DNA from: Streptomyces aidingensis
GTDB taxonomy: Bacteria; Actinomycetota; Actinomycetes; Streptomycetales; Streptomycetaceae
Length of the DNA stretch: 64,000 nt
Direction of reading: 5' to 3'
Assembly (NCBI RefSeq): GCF_900112355.1
Contig: NZ_FOLM01000001.1
Span: 789,276-853,275, forward strand
Below the pieces are notes generated by a model that was not told the DNA's origin, searched no databases, and saw only the letters and a program-made list of their open reading frames with translations. The position numbers were made by a program, and so were the translations under genes. Below are positions 7,367 to 16,230 of the stretch, in pieces; position 1 is the first letter of the stretch, and each line of letters begins with the position of its first letter.

Positions 7367-9554
7367 CCGCGCACCGGCCCCGGCCGGGCCCCGGGCCGGC
7401 GCCGCGCCGGCCGCGGCCCGGGCCGGCACCCCGGGCGATATCCCGGCCGGCATCCCGGCCGATACCCCGGCCGATACTCACTGTCCCTACTGCGCGCTCC
7501 AGTGCGGGACACGGCTGAGCCGGGCGGCGGACGGCGCCGTCACGGTCCGTCCCACACCCGGCTTCCCGGTCAACCAGGGCGGGCTGTGCCAGAAGGGCTG
7601 GACCGCCCCCGCGCTGCTGGACACCCCCGACCGGCTGCGCACCCCGCTGCTGCGCGACGCCGGCGGCACCCTGGCCCCGGCCGGCTGGGACACCGCGCTC
7701 GACACCATCGCCGGCCGGCTGCGGGAGCTGCGCGCCCGGTACGGCCCGGACGCCGTCGCCGTGCTCGGCGGCGGCGGGCTCACCAACGAGAAGGCGTATC
7801 TGCTGGGCAAGTTCGCCCGGCTGGCGCTGGGCACCAGCCAGATCGACTACAACGGCCGGTTCTGCATGTCCTCCGCCGCGGCGGCCGGCAACGCCGCCTT
7901 CGGCATCGACCGCGGGCTGCCGTTCCCGGTCACCGATCTGGCCGGCGCCGAGGTGGTGCTGCTTGCCGGGGCCAACCCGGCCGAGACCATGCCGCCGCTG
8001 ATGCGCCATCTGGACGGGCCCGAGCTGATCGTGATCGACCCGCGCCGCACCCCCACCGCGGAGCGTGCCGCGCTCCACCTCCAGCCCCGGCCCGGCACCG
8101 ACCTGGCCCTGGCGCTGGGCCTGCTGCACGCCGCCGTCGCCGAGGAACTGCTCGACCACGACTACATCGAGACCCGCACCACCGGCTTCGACGCCTGCTG
8201 GCGGCAGGCCCGGGAGGCGTGGCCGGAGCGGGTGGAGGCGATCACCGGCGTGCCCGCCGCCGACCAGCGCGCCGCGGTCCGCATGCTGGCCGCCGCCGGC
8301 CGCCGCTATCTGCTCACCGGCCGCGGCTCGGAACAGCACAGCACCGGCGTGGACACCGTCGCCGCCTACATCAACCTCGCCCTGGCGCTGGGCATGCCGG
8401 GCCGGCCCGGCAGCGGCTACGGCTGCCTCACCGGCCAGGGCAACGGCCAGGGCGGGCGGGAACACGGCCAGAAGGCCGACCAGTTGCCCGGCTACCGGAT
8501 GATCACCGACCCGGCCGCCCGCGGCCATGTGGCGCGGGTGTGGGGCGTCGCCCCCGAGGACCTGCCCGGCGCCGGCCGCTCGGCCTGGGAACTGCTGGAC
8601 TCGCTGGCCACCCCGGGCGGCCCGCGCGCCCTGCTGGTCTTCGGCACCAACCCGGTGGTCTCCGCGCCGCACGCGGCCCGCGTCGCCCGCAAGCTGGCCG
8701 CCCTCGACCTGCTGGTGGTCGCCGACTTCGTGCCCTCCGAGACCGCCCGGCTGGCGCACGCCGTGCTGCCGGTCACCCAGTGGGCCGAGGAGGACGGCAC
8801 CATGACCAGCCTGGAGGGCCGGGTGCTGCGCCGCCGCGCGGTGCGCACCCCGCCGCCCGGGGTGCGCGGCGACCTGGACGTCCTGCACGGTCTGGCGGTC
8901 CGGCTCGGCGAGCCCGCGGCACGCTATCCGACCAGCCCGCGCGCCGTCTTCGACGAACTGCGCCGCGCCTCGGCCGGCGGCCGGGCCGACTACTCCGGCA
9001 TCAGCTACGAACGGCTGGACTCCGGCGAGGCCCTGTACTGGCCCTGCCCGGCGGCGCCCGGGCCCGGCGGCGCCCGGGCCGCTCCCCACCCCGGTACCCC
9101 GCGCCTGTTCCTGGACGGCTTCGCCCACCCCGACGGGCGGGCCAGGTTCGCCCCGGTGGGGCACCGGGAGGCCGCCGAGCGGACCGGTCCCGGCTTCCCG
9201 CTGCACGCCACCACCGGGCGGCTGCTGGCCCACTACCAGTCCGGCGCCCAGACCCGCCGGATCGCGGAGCTGACCGCGGCGGCCCCGGAACCCGAGGTGG
9301 AGATCCACCCGGACACCGCCGCCCGGCTCGGCGTCGGCGACGGCCAGCGGGTCCGGGTCAGCTCGGCGCGCGGCAGCACCGTCGCCCGCGCCCGGCTGGT
9401 GGCGACGCTGCGCACCGACACCGTTTTCCTGCCGTTCCACTTCCCGGGCGCCGGGCGGGCCAACCTGCTGACCGGCACCGCGCTGGACCCGGTGAGCCGG
9501 ATGCCCGAGTTCAAGGTCAGCGCCGTCTGCGTCGAACCGGAACCAGCCCCATGA
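7359..9554 (+). CDS. nasA: Assimilatory nitrate reductase, molybdopterin catalytic subunit
   Basis: The 731-aa protein belongs to the DMSO-reductase superfamily. After a ~40-residue Ala/Pro-rich tail it has the [4Fe-4S] ligands in CPYCALQCG plus a fourth cysteine in GLCQKGW. Typical NasA blocks follow: YNGRFCMSSAA, PGSGYGCLTGQGNGQGG and REHGQKADQLPGYR, then a C-terminal molydopterin-dinucleotide domain (from about residue 600). It reduces nitrate to nitrite in the cytoplasm. ATG 7359 overlaps the narK end, and the stop overlaps the next gene (ATGA). No siroheme nitrite reductase lies in the window, so nitrite would need another sink or locus. Confidence 0.92.
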   Translation: MSDRAPAPAGPRAGAAPAAARAGTPGDIPAGIPADTPADTHCPYCALQCGTRLSRAADGAVTVRPTPGFPVNQGGLCQKGWTAPALLDTPDRLRTPLLRDAGGTLAPAGWDTALDTIAGRLRELRARYGPDAVAVLGGGGLTNEKAYLLGKFARLALGTSQIDYNGRFCMSSAAAAGNAAFGIDRGLPFPVTDLAGAEVVLLAGANPAETMPPLMRHLDGPELIVIDPRRTPTAERAALHLQPRPGTDLALALGLLHAAVAEELLDHDYIETRTTGFDACWRQAREAWPERVEAITGVPAADQRAAVRMLAAAGRRYLLTGRGSEQHSTGVDTVAAYINLALALGMPGRPGSGYGCLTGQGNGQGGREHGQKADQLPGYRMITDPAARGHVARVWGVAPEDLPGAGRSAWELLDSLATPGGPRALLVFGTNPVVSAPHAARVARKLAALDLLVVADFVPSETARLAHAVLPVTQWAEEDGTMTSLEGRVLRRRAVRTPPPGVRGDLDVLHGLAVRLGEPAARYPTSPRAVFDELRRASAGGRADYSGISYERLDSGEALYWPCPAAPGPGGARAAPHPGTPRLFLDGFAHPDGRARFAPVGHREAAERTGPGFPLHATTGRLLAHYQSGAQTRRIAELTAAAPEPEVEIHPDTAARLGVGDGQRVRVSSARGSTVARARLVATLRTDTVFLPFHFPGAGRANLLTGTALDPVSRMPEFKVSAVCVEPEPAP

Positions 9555-11035
9555 CGACCACCACGACGACCACCACGACGACCACCGCCACGAGCAGCGC
9601 GGCGACCACCGCGCTGAACACCACGACGGGCGCCACGACGGGCGCCACGACGGGCAACGCGGCGCACAACGCGACCGCCGGGACGGCCGGGACCACCGGC
9701 GCCCGCGGGGCCGGCGATGTCCTGATCCTGGGCAACGGGCCCGACGCGGTGCGCCTCACCCGGGCGCTGCACCGCCTCGGCCACCCCGGTCCGGTGCGGA
9801 TGCTGCCCGAGCCCGTGGTCACCGCCATCGACCGCCGCCGGCGCCGGGTGCGCACCGCGGACGGCGGCGAACACCCCTACGGCACCCTGGCGCTGGCGCT
9901 CGGCGCCCGCCCGCACATCCCGGACGTGCCGGGACTGCGCTGCCCCGAGGGGCAGTTGCGCGGCGGCGTGCGGGTCGGCACCCCGCTGGCCGGCCCGGCC
10001 GCCGGCCGGCGGGCCACCACCACCCCGGGACCGGTGGTGGTGCTGGGCGCCGGCCCGGACGGCACCGACGCCGCCCTCGCCCTGCGCCGCGCCGGACGGC
10101 AGGTCACCGTCGTCCACCCCGGGGCCCACCCCATGTCCCGCCGGCTCGACCGGACCGCCGGGGAACTGCTGGCCGGGGCCCTCGCCGAGCGCGGCATCCG
10201 GGTGCACGCGGGCGCCACCGCCGTCGAGTTCACCCCCGGCAAGCTGACCCTGGACGACGGCCGGATCCTGGAGGCGGCCACCCTGCTGCTGTGCACCGGC
10301 ACGGTGCCGCACACCCGCCTCGCCGCCGAGGCCGGGCTGCCGGTCGGGCACGGCGTGCTGGTCGACAGCCGGCTGCGCACCGCCGACCCGCACATCAGCG
10401 CCCTGGGGAGCTGTGCCGAGCTGACCACCACGGCCGACGGCCCGGCCGCGCCGCCCGCCTGGGACCAGGCGGAGGCGCTGGCCGCCCGCCTGACCGGCGC
10501 CGACCGGACGGCACCGCCGCCGGTGGTCCGGCTGCGCGACCCGGCGCTGCATCTGGCCGTCATGGGCTCCCGCCAGGCCCTGGAGGAGGCCCCCGACCAG
10601 ATCACCCTGCACGATCCGGCGCGCGGCCGGTACGCCCGGCTGGCGCTGCGCCGGGACCGGGTGGCGGCGGCCGTCGTGCTGGGGCTGCCGCGGGCGGCTG
10701 CCGCGGTCACCCAGCTCTACCGCGAGGCGCGGCCGGTGCCGGCCGCCCGGCTGGCCCTGCTGCTGGGCACCCCGCCGCTGCGGCCCGGCGCCCCGGACTC
10801 CCCGGCCACCGTGGTGTGCCGCTGCAACCATGTCACCCTGGGCGAGCTGCGCGAGGCCTGGGACCGGGGCGCCCGGGACGTGGCGGCCCTGGCCGAGGCC
10901 ACCCGCGCGACCACCGGCTGCGGAAGCTGCACCGACGAGGTGGCCCGCCTGTGCTCCGCCCGCACCGCGCCCTCCGGCGGCCCGGGCGGCGCGCGGAGCG
11001 CGGGCCGGGGCGCCCGGGAAGGCAGGGCACGATGA
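9551..11035 (+). CDS. FAD/NAD(P)-dependent oxidoreductase with C-terminal BFD [2Fe-2S] domain (NasB/NirB-like)
   Basis: The 494-aa product starts at an ATGA overlap with nasA. It opens with a threonine-run tail of about 55 low-complexity residues, then a nucleotide fold (ILGNGPDAVRLTRAL), a second one (VVVLGAGPDGTDAALALRRAG) and a C-terminal BFD-like [2Fe-2S] domain with CRCNHVTLGELREA and TGCGSCTDEV. This is the electron-transfer partner type for NasA. Compared with the neighbouring reductase at 11032, about 35-40 residues are missing from the first FAD half, between GPVRMLPEP and VVTAID. The paralogue has its PAYDRIALTSALAG segment there. Flavin binding in that half may be altered. Confidence 0.85.
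   Translation: MTTTTTTTTTTTATSSAATTALNTTTGATTGATTGNAAHNATAGTAGTTGARGAGDVLILGNGPDAVRLTRALHRLGHPGPVRMLPEPVVTAIDRRRRRVRTADGGEHPYGTLALALGARPHIPDVPGLRCPEGQLRGGVRVGTPLAGPAAGRRATTTPGPVVVLGAGPDGTDAALALRRAGRQVTVVHPGAHPMSRRLDRTAGELLAGALAERGIRVHAGATAVEFTPGKLTLDDGRILEAATLLLCTGTVPHTRLAAEAGLPVGHGVLVDSRLRTADPHISALGSCAELTTTADGPAAPPAWDQAEALAARLTGADRTAPPPVVRLRDPALHLAVMGSRQALEEAPDQITLHDPARGRYARLALRRDRVAAAVVLGLPRAAAAVTQLYREARPVPAARLALLLGTPPLRPGAPDSPATVVCRCNHVTLGELREAWDRGARDVAALAEATRATTGCGSCTDEVARLCSARTAPSGGPGGARSAGRGAREGRAR
9554..9657. repeat. Trinucleotide/12-bp repeats encoding a Thr-rich tail
   Basis: Right after the start codon, 11 consecutive ACG/ACC threonine codons occupy 9554-9586. A second run at 9622-9657 is three 12-bp units (CACGACGGGCGC twice, then CACGACGGGCAA). 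Both lie in frame in the reductase gene, so length changes would alter only the disordered N-terminus. Confidence 0.85.
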
Positions 11036-12234
11036 GTCCGCGACGCCATCTGCTGGTGGTCGGCCACGGCATGACCGGGCACCGCCTGATGGAGGAGGTG
11101 CACCGCCGGGACCGGGACCGCCGCTGGCACATCACGGCGGTCACCGACGAGTCCCGCCCCGCCTACGACCGCATCGCCCTGACCTCCGCGCTGGCCGGCG
11201 ACGGCCCGGCCCGGCTCGGCCTGCGCCCCGACCCCTGCACCCGGGTCCGCACCGGCGTGTCGGTCACCGCCGTCGATCCGCGCTCCCGTACCGCCACCCT
11301 GGACCGGGGCACCGAACTGGTCTGGGACGCGCTGGTGCTGGCCACCGGCTCCCGCCCGTTCGTGCCGCCCGTGCCCGGCCACGATCTGCCCGGCTGCCAT
11401 GTGCTGCGCACCTATGACGACCTGCGGGCCATCCGGGCCGCCGCCGTGCCGGGCAGGCCCGGCCTGGTGGTCGGCGGCGGCCTGCTGGGCCTGGAGGCCG
11501 CGGGCGCGCTGCGCCACCTCGGCATGCGGCCCCATGTGGTGGAGACCGCGCCGCATCTGATGCCCATGCAGCTCGACCGGGCCGGCGGGGGCCTGCTCGC
11601 CGGGCTGGTCGGCGCACTGGGCATCACCCCGCACTGCGGGACCCCGCTGCACGCCGTGCACGCCGGGCCGGGCGGCCGGGTCGCCGGGGTCACCCTGGCC
11701 GGCGGCCGGTCCCTCCCGGCCGAGCTGGTGATCTTCGCCGCCGGTATCCGGCCCCGCGACGAACTGGCCGCCGCCGCGGCCCTGCCGCGCGGCGAGCGGG
11801 GCGGCTTCCTGGTGGACGACCGCTGCCGCACCCGGGCGCCCGGCATCTGGGCCATCGGCGAGTGCGCCGCCGTCCGGGGCCGCACCTACGGGCTGGTGGC
11901 GCCGGGCTACCGGATGGCCGAGACCGTGGCCCGCCAGCTCACCGACGACGCCGAAGGCCCGCCGCTGCCGCCGCTGGACACCTCCGCCCGGCTCAAGCTG
12001 CTGGGCGTGGAGGTCGCGAGCTTCGGTGACGCCCATGCCCGCACCCCGGGCGCGGTGGAGTTCGCCCACCGCACCGGCGGGACCTACCGCAAGCTGGTGC
12101 TGGCCGGTGACGGCCGCACCCTGCTGGGCGGCGTCCTGGTCGGCGACGCCTCCGCCTACCCCCGGCTCACCCCGCTGCTGGACCGTCCGCTGCCGGCCAA
12201 CCCCGAGGACCTTCTCGCCCCCGTGCCCGGGTGA
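11032..12234 (+). CDS. NAD(P)/FAD-dependent nitrite-reductase-type oxidoreductase (NirB N-terminal-like)
   Basis: The 400-aa protein resembles the flavoprotein half of NirB/rubredoxin reductases. Blocks are VVGHGMTGHRLMEEV at the N-terminus, PAYDRIALTSALAG, ATGSRPFVPPVPG, a second fold VVGGGLLGLEAAGALRHLG, and WAIGECAAVRG before the C-terminal domain. Siroheme and BFD domains of full NirB are absent. It overlaps the upstream reductase by ATGA and ends the operon before a strong terminator. It probably works with the preceding flavoprotein to feed NasA; a role with a pathway oxygenase is possible. Confidence 0.85.
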   Translation: MSPRRHLLVVGHGMTGHRLMEEVHRRDRDRRWHITAVTDESRPAYDRIALTSALAGDGPARLGLRPDPCTRVRTGVSVTAVDPRSRTATLDRGTELVWDALVLATGSRPFVPPVPGHDLPGCHVLRTYDDLRAIRAAAVPGRPGLVVGGGLLGLEAAGALRHLGMRPHVVETAPHLMPMQLDRAGGGLLAGLVGALGITPHCGTPLHAVHAGPGGRVAGVTLAGGRSLPAELVIFAAGIRPRDELAAAAALPRGERGGFLVDDRCRTRAPGIWAIGECAAVRGRTYGLVAPGYRMAETVARQLTDDAEGPPLPPLDTSARLKLLGVEVASFGDAHARTPGAVEFAHRTGGTYRKLVLAGDGRTLLGGVLVGDASAYPRLTPLLDRPLPANPEDLLAPVPG

Positions 12235-12240
12235 ACGGCC

Positions 12241-12284
12241 GAGGCCGCGCCGCCCTCCCCGGCCGGGGAGGGCGGCGCGGCCTC
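12241..12284. terminator. Strong bidirectional terminator hairpin
   Basis: A perfect 20-bp stem (12241-12260 with 12265-12284) encloses a GGCC loop, 6 bp after the reductase stop. It separates the convergent nitrate-module operon and the minus-strand NAT/ligase operon. Confidence 0.85.
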
Positions 12285-12329
12285 GTCAGGTGCCGTGCGG
12301 TGCCGTGCGCTGCCGCACGGTGCCGGCGG

Positions 12330-12926
12330 TCAGGTGGCGGGGGAGACGCGCCGGGCGGTCCGGGTGACATGGCGGCCCAGGTGGCGGGCGGTCTCCAGAT
12401 CGGCCTTGGTGACCGTCTCCGGGCCCTCGTCCACATTGGCCTGGCCGCCCGCGCCCAGATAGAAGCCCAGCCGGTTGAGGTCGTTCTCCGAGCCGGTGGA
12501 GGCGTTCCAGCCGGGCATCAGATCCAGATTGACCCAGAGCATGCCGTGCTGCGCGGCCAGCAGGGTGAAGTACTGCAGGGTGTTGAGCTTGTCCCCGCTC
12601 TTGGCGCCGGACATGGTGAAGCCCGCGGCCAGCTTGCCGGACCAGGCGCGCTCCGCCCACCGGCCGGAGGTGGCCTCGGCGAAGGCGTGGAAGGCGGCCG
12701 AGGCCGAGCCCATGTAGGTGGGGGAGCCGAAGACGATGGCGTCGGCGCCGTCCAGCAGCGCCCAGCGGTCGTCACCGGCCTCGCCGAGGGTGTCGACCTG
12801 GACCGCGTCGGCCCGGGCGCCGGCCTCGGTGGCGCCGGCCAGGACGGCCTCGGCGAGGGCGGTGGTGTGGCCGTAGCCGGAGTGGTAGGCGATGACGACG
12901 CGCGGGCCGTCGGTGCGGGTGCTCAT
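12330..12926 (-). CDS. Flavodoxin-fold NAD(P)H:quinone oxidoreductase (WrbA-like)
   Basis: The 198-aa flavoprotein opens with the FMN phosphate loop VVIAYHSGYGHTTALAEAV. Later flavin-contact segments are FGSPTYMGSASAAF and FTMSGAKSGDKLNTLQYF, typical of WrbA/NAD(P)H quinone reductases. The start at 12926 overlaps the stop of the upstream monooxygenase (ATGA) and has AGGAG 8 bp upstream. It is the last gene of the minus-strand operon. It would reduce a quinone or supply reduced flavin; the physiological substrate is not visible. Confidence 0.88.
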   Translation of the reverse strand: MSTRTDGPRVVIAYHSGYGHTTALAEAVLAGATEAGARADAVQVDTLGEAGDDRWALLDGADAIVFGSPTYMGSASAAFHAFAEATSGRWAERAWSGKLAAGFTMSGAKSGDKLNTLQYFTLLAAQHGMLWVNLDLMPGWNASTGSENDLNRLGFYLGAGGQANVDEGPETVTKADLETARHLGRHVTRTARRVSPAT

Positions 12927-14551
12927 GAGCGCGACTCCTGGGGGAGCAGATGACGTCGGAGTTCGGTGTCGAGACGGGCCGCGTCCCCGGCGTGGCCGTG
13001 GGCGGCGATATGGCCGTCCGGGCGGACCAGGTAGTAGCCGGGGGCCCGGCAGCCGGTGGCCCGCCCGGCCTCGCGCGAGGCGAGACGGACGGCCGTGACC
13101 TGGGGGTAGTCGGCGAGAAGCCGGTGCGGGCGGAGGCCGGGAACGGGCTCCACGGTGACCAGGGTCCAGCCGGCCGGCGAGCCGGAGCCGGGACGGGAAC
13201 CGGCGAAGCCGTGCGCCACCGCGGTCGCGCGCGGGAAGACCATGCCGATCCGCAGCCGGCCCGGCAGCCGCTCCAGCAGACCGCAGCGGGTGCGGCCGGC
13301 CGGCCGCTGGCTGTCCCGGTCCGCCGGGTAGGCCACCCGGCGGCCTGCCATCACCGGGAACACCTGACGGGGCACCAGCCCGCTGCGCCCGGCCAGCCGG
13401 AAGGCCGCGTCCCGCAGCACGATCCGGGGCCGGCTGCCGGCCATCCAGGCCCGGGTCTGCCGGTCGGTGGCGGCGATGATGCGGTCGGTGGCGTAGCGGC
13501 GTTCCGGGGTGTAGTCCTCCAGCACGGTGGGCGGGGACTCCCCGTGCAGCACCGCGGCCAGCTTCCAGGCCAGATTGTGCGCGTCCTGGAGGCCGTTGTT
13601 CATGCCCTGGCCGCCCGCCGGGCTGTGCACATGGGCGGCGTCCCCGGCCAGGAAGATCCGCCCCCGCCGGTACTCGGTGGCCTGCCGGGCGTGCACCCGG
13701 TAGACGGTGGTCCACACCGCTTCGGTGAGGGTGACGCCGCCCGGGCCCCGCTCGTCCAGATAGCGCTGCATCATCTGCTGGGTGACCTGCTGCCCGGCCC
13801 GGGGCAGCACCACCAGGACCCGGAAGATCCCGTCCGGCAGCGGCGCGATCATCAGGGTGCCGGTGGGCGCCTGGTAGTAGAGGAGCTCCCCGGCCGGCAG
13901 CCGGCCGCGCACCCGAGTGTCGGTGAGGGCGAAGGTCAGCGGGTAGGTGGTGCCCTGGAAACCGGTGCCCAGCAGGCCGCGCACGGTGCTGGAGGCGCCG
14001 TCCGCGCCGATCACATAGCGGGCGGGCAGCCTGCGCAGGGCCGAGTCGCCGGTCTCCACCAGGGCGGTCAGCACATGGTCGCCGTCCAGCGGCACGGCGC
14101 CGGGGTCGGCGGCGTCGGCGTCGAAGTTGAGCAGCCGCACGCCCCGCTCCACCTTGCCGCCGAGCTGCTCCAGCCGCTCGTTGAGCAGCCGTTCGGTCTC
14201 GTACTGCGGCAGATGCAGCGGGCGCAGTTTCTCCGGGATCTCGAACCGGGCCAGCGGGGAGCCGCCGGAGAAGTAGCTCAGCGCCCGCACCGGCTCCGCG
14301 GCCTCGCGCAGCCCGCCGGCGATCCCCAGGTCCGCCAGCAGGTCCAGAGCCCGGGGCCACAGCGCCAGCGCCTTGGGCACCGTCGAGGGCCCGTCCGCCC
14401 GGTCGATGATCCGGACGTTCACGCCGCGCCGCAGCAGCTCGCAGGCGGCGAACAGGCCGGACGGGCCCGCGCCGACGACCAGGACGTCGCAGGCGGCCTC
14501 GGACAGGGCTCCGGAGCGGGCTCCGGAAAGAGCTCCGGAAGACGGGCTCAT
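12923..14551 (-). CDS. FAD-dependent aromatic monooxygenase, PHBH/RdmE type
   Basis: The 542-aa protein has the group A hydroxylase motifs VVGAGPSGLFAACELLRRG (about residue 25), IGADGASSTVRGLLG (about 180) and the long GD motif IFLAGDAAHVHSPAGGQGMN followed by NGLQDAHNLAWKL. A C-terminal thioredoxin-like domain of ~150 residues is normal for phenol and polyketide hydroxylases such as RdmE. It hydroxylates an electron-rich aromatic ring with NADPH and O2. The gene overlaps both neighbours by ATGA (ligase upstream, quinone reductase downstream), pointing to coupled translation. A ring hydroxylation leading to a hydroquinone is plausible but inferred. Confidence 0.9.
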   Translation of the reverse strand: MSPSSGALSGARSGALSEAACDVLVVGAGPSGLFAACELLRRGVNVRIIDRADGPSTVPKALALWPRALDLLADLGIAGGLREAAEPVRALSYFSGGSPLARFEIPEKLRPLHLPQYETERLLNERLEQLGGKVERGVRLLNFDADAADPGAVPLDGDHVLTALVETGDSALRRLPARYVIGADGASSTVRGLLGTGFQGTTYPLTFALTDTRVRGRLPAGELLYYQAPTGTLMIAPLPDGIFRVLVVLPRAGQQVTQQMMQRYLDERGPGGVTLTEAVWTTVYRVHARQATEYRRGRIFLAGDAAHVHSPAGGQGMNNGLQDAHNLAWKLAAVLHGESPPTVLEDYTPERRYATDRIIAATDRQTRAWMAGSRPRIVLRDAAFRLAGRSGLVPRQVFPVMAGRRVAYPADRDSQRPAGRTRCGLLERLPGRLRIGMVFPRATAVAHGFAGSRPGSGSPAGWTLVTVEPVPGLRPHRLLADYPQVTAVRLASREAGRATGCRAPGYYLVRPDGHIAAHGHAGDAARLDTELRRHLLPQESRS

Positions 14552-16134
14552 GCCTGGTTCTCCAGGCGTTCGCGCAGCCGGCGGGCCAGCTCCAGGCGCT
14601 GCACCTTCATGGTGGCGGTGCGCGGCAGCTCCGCCAGCCGCATCTGGACGGGCCCGGCGAGCTGCGGGAAGTCCGCGGCGGCCCGCCGCCAGCGCTCCAT
14701 GTCCAGCGGTTCGTCGGTGCGGGTGCACACCACCGGCAGCGGTTCGTCGCCCGGGCCGCGCACCACCACCAGCTCGGACAGCTCCTCCAGCCGGCCCAGC
14801 ATGGTGTCCTCGATCTCCAGCGTGGACTCCACATTGGGGATGACGTCCACCACCCGGTCCAGCAGGTGCACGCAGCCGGCCCTGGTGCGGTAGCCCACAT
14901 CGCCGGTGCGCCACCAGCGTCCGTTCAGCTCCTTGGCGTACCGGGCGTCCTCGCCGTGGTAGTTGACCGCCCGGCCGTCGGTCTGCACCTCGATGAAGCC
15001 GGGGTTCTGCTTGGACGGCTTCATGCCGTTGCGCGGCACGATCCGCACATGGGTCATGCCGGGGATCGGATAGCCCAGGCAGCGGCCGTCCGCCTTGTGC
15101 ACATTGCGCGCGCTGTACCAGCGGCCCACCAGCGGCCCGCACTCGCTCTGCCCGTAGAACTGGAAGAACAGCGGCCGGCGGCGCTGCGAGGCGGACATCA
15201 GGCGCTGCATGGTGGGCGGGTGGATGGCGTCGAAGGTCCCGGAGAAGTACTTCACGTTGGACAGCGGCTTCAGCGGGTGGTGCACCAGGTCCTCCCACTC
15301 CATGTAGGAGTTGGGGTGGGTCTCGATCAGGCCGGGCCGGTGCCGGGCGAACAGCGGCGCCACATTCTCCGGCGAGCCGTCGTCGATGACCAGCAGCGGC
15401 ATGCCCTTGGGCAGCGCCACCGCCAGCGCCATGAACATCCGGGAGTGCACGAAGGAGAGGTGGACCGCGTAGGTCTCGCGCTCCAGGATCAGCCGGGCGA
15501 GCTGCTGCTGCGGCCGGAACCGGCCGCGCAGCGACCGCGCGGTGTGCACCACCAGCTTGGGAATCCCGGTGGTGCCGGAGGTGTGCGTCATCAGCGCGGG
15601 GACGTCCGCCCCGAGCAGCACCGGCTCACGGCGCGGCGAGCCGGCCAGCGAGGCCAGCGAGACCGCGCCGGGGCGGGTGCCGGAGGTGGCGTCGGCGTCG
15701 ATGACGGTGGCCGCGGCGGCCGTCTGCTGCTGACCGGCCAGCTCCTTGTCCAGCTTGCCGGCGTCGGTGATCAGATGCGGCCGGTCCAGCCGCTCCAGCA
15801 GGGCGGCCACCGTGTCGCCGTCCAGCGCCGGGGAAAGCATGGCGGGGGTGGCGCCCAGCCGGGCCGCGGCGCAGGCCAGCACGTAGATGTCGAAGTTGTG
15901 CCGCTTGTACAGCGCCACATGGTCGGTGGGCCGCACCCCGGCCGCCCACAGCCGGGCGGCCATGTCGTCCACCAGATCGGCCAGCCCGGCCGCGGTGAGC
16001 TGGCGCCCGGCCTCCGGAGCCGCGTCCATGTCGTGGTCCAGAGTGATCGGCGTCCGGGGACGCCGGGCGGCGGCCTCCTCGGGCACCACGCCCAGGTACA
16101 GACCGGTCCGGGCGGCAGGGATGTGGAGATGCAC
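14548..16134 (-). CDS. Class I AMP-forming acyl/aryl ligase
   Basis: The 528-aa ANL-family enzyme has the P-loop THTSGTTGIPKLVVH, the YGQSECGPL aromatic-loop region, the TGDVGYR hinge region, and the C-terminal catalytic lysine in RTATMKVQRLE. It would adenylate a carboxylic acid for CoA or amine transfer. In this cluster a 3-hydroxyanthranilate derivative or an acyl chain is possible; the selectivity cannot be read by eye. A GTG start with GAGGAGG 5 bp upstream is well supported. The stop overlaps the monooxygenase start. A different adenylating gene, of the fatty-acyl-AMP ligase type, lies at 24321. Confidence 0.85.
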   Translation of the reverse strand: MHLHIPAARTGLYLGVVPEEAAARRPRTPITLDHDMDAAPEAGRQLTAAGLADLVDDMAARLWAAGVRPTDHVALYKRHNFDIYVLACAAARLGATPAMLSPALDGDTVAALLERLDRPHLITDAGKLDKELAGQQQTAAAATVIDADATSGTRPGAVSLASLAGSPRREPVLLGADVPALMTHTSGTTGIPKLVVHTARSLRGRFRPQQQLARLILERETYAVHLSFVHSRMFMALAVALPKGMPLLVIDDGSPENVAPLFARHRPGLIETHPNSYMEWEDLVHHPLKPLSNVKYFSGTFDAIHPPTMQRLMSASQRRRPLFFQFYGQSECGPLVGRWYSARNVHKADGRCLGYPIPGMTHVRIVPRNGMKPSKQNPGFIEVQTDGRAVNYHGEDARYAKELNGRWWRTGDVGYRTRAGCVHLLDRVVDVIPNVESTLEIEDTMLGRLEELSELVVVRGPGDEPLPVVCTRTDEPLDMERWRRAAADFPQLAGPVQMRLAELPRTATMKVQRLELARRLRERLENQA

Positions 16135-16230
16135 TGTGCCTCCTCAAGGCGCTTGGAAACGACGGATTCCCCGGGTTCCTGAAATCCCTGGATGTGCTGA
16201 TTCCTGAAGAGTCCTGAGGGCGGCTGCGGC

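Noticed and set aside
7278..9440. Long open frames antisense to nasA and to most other genes, including several over 400 codons
   Set aside because: They lack family motifs and ribosome sites and have the Gly/Arg/His-rich composition expected from complementing high-GC third positions.
11032..12234. Complete nitrite reductase NirB
   Set aside because: The protein is 400 aa and ends after the flavoprotein part; no siroheme/[4Fe-4S] ligands are present.
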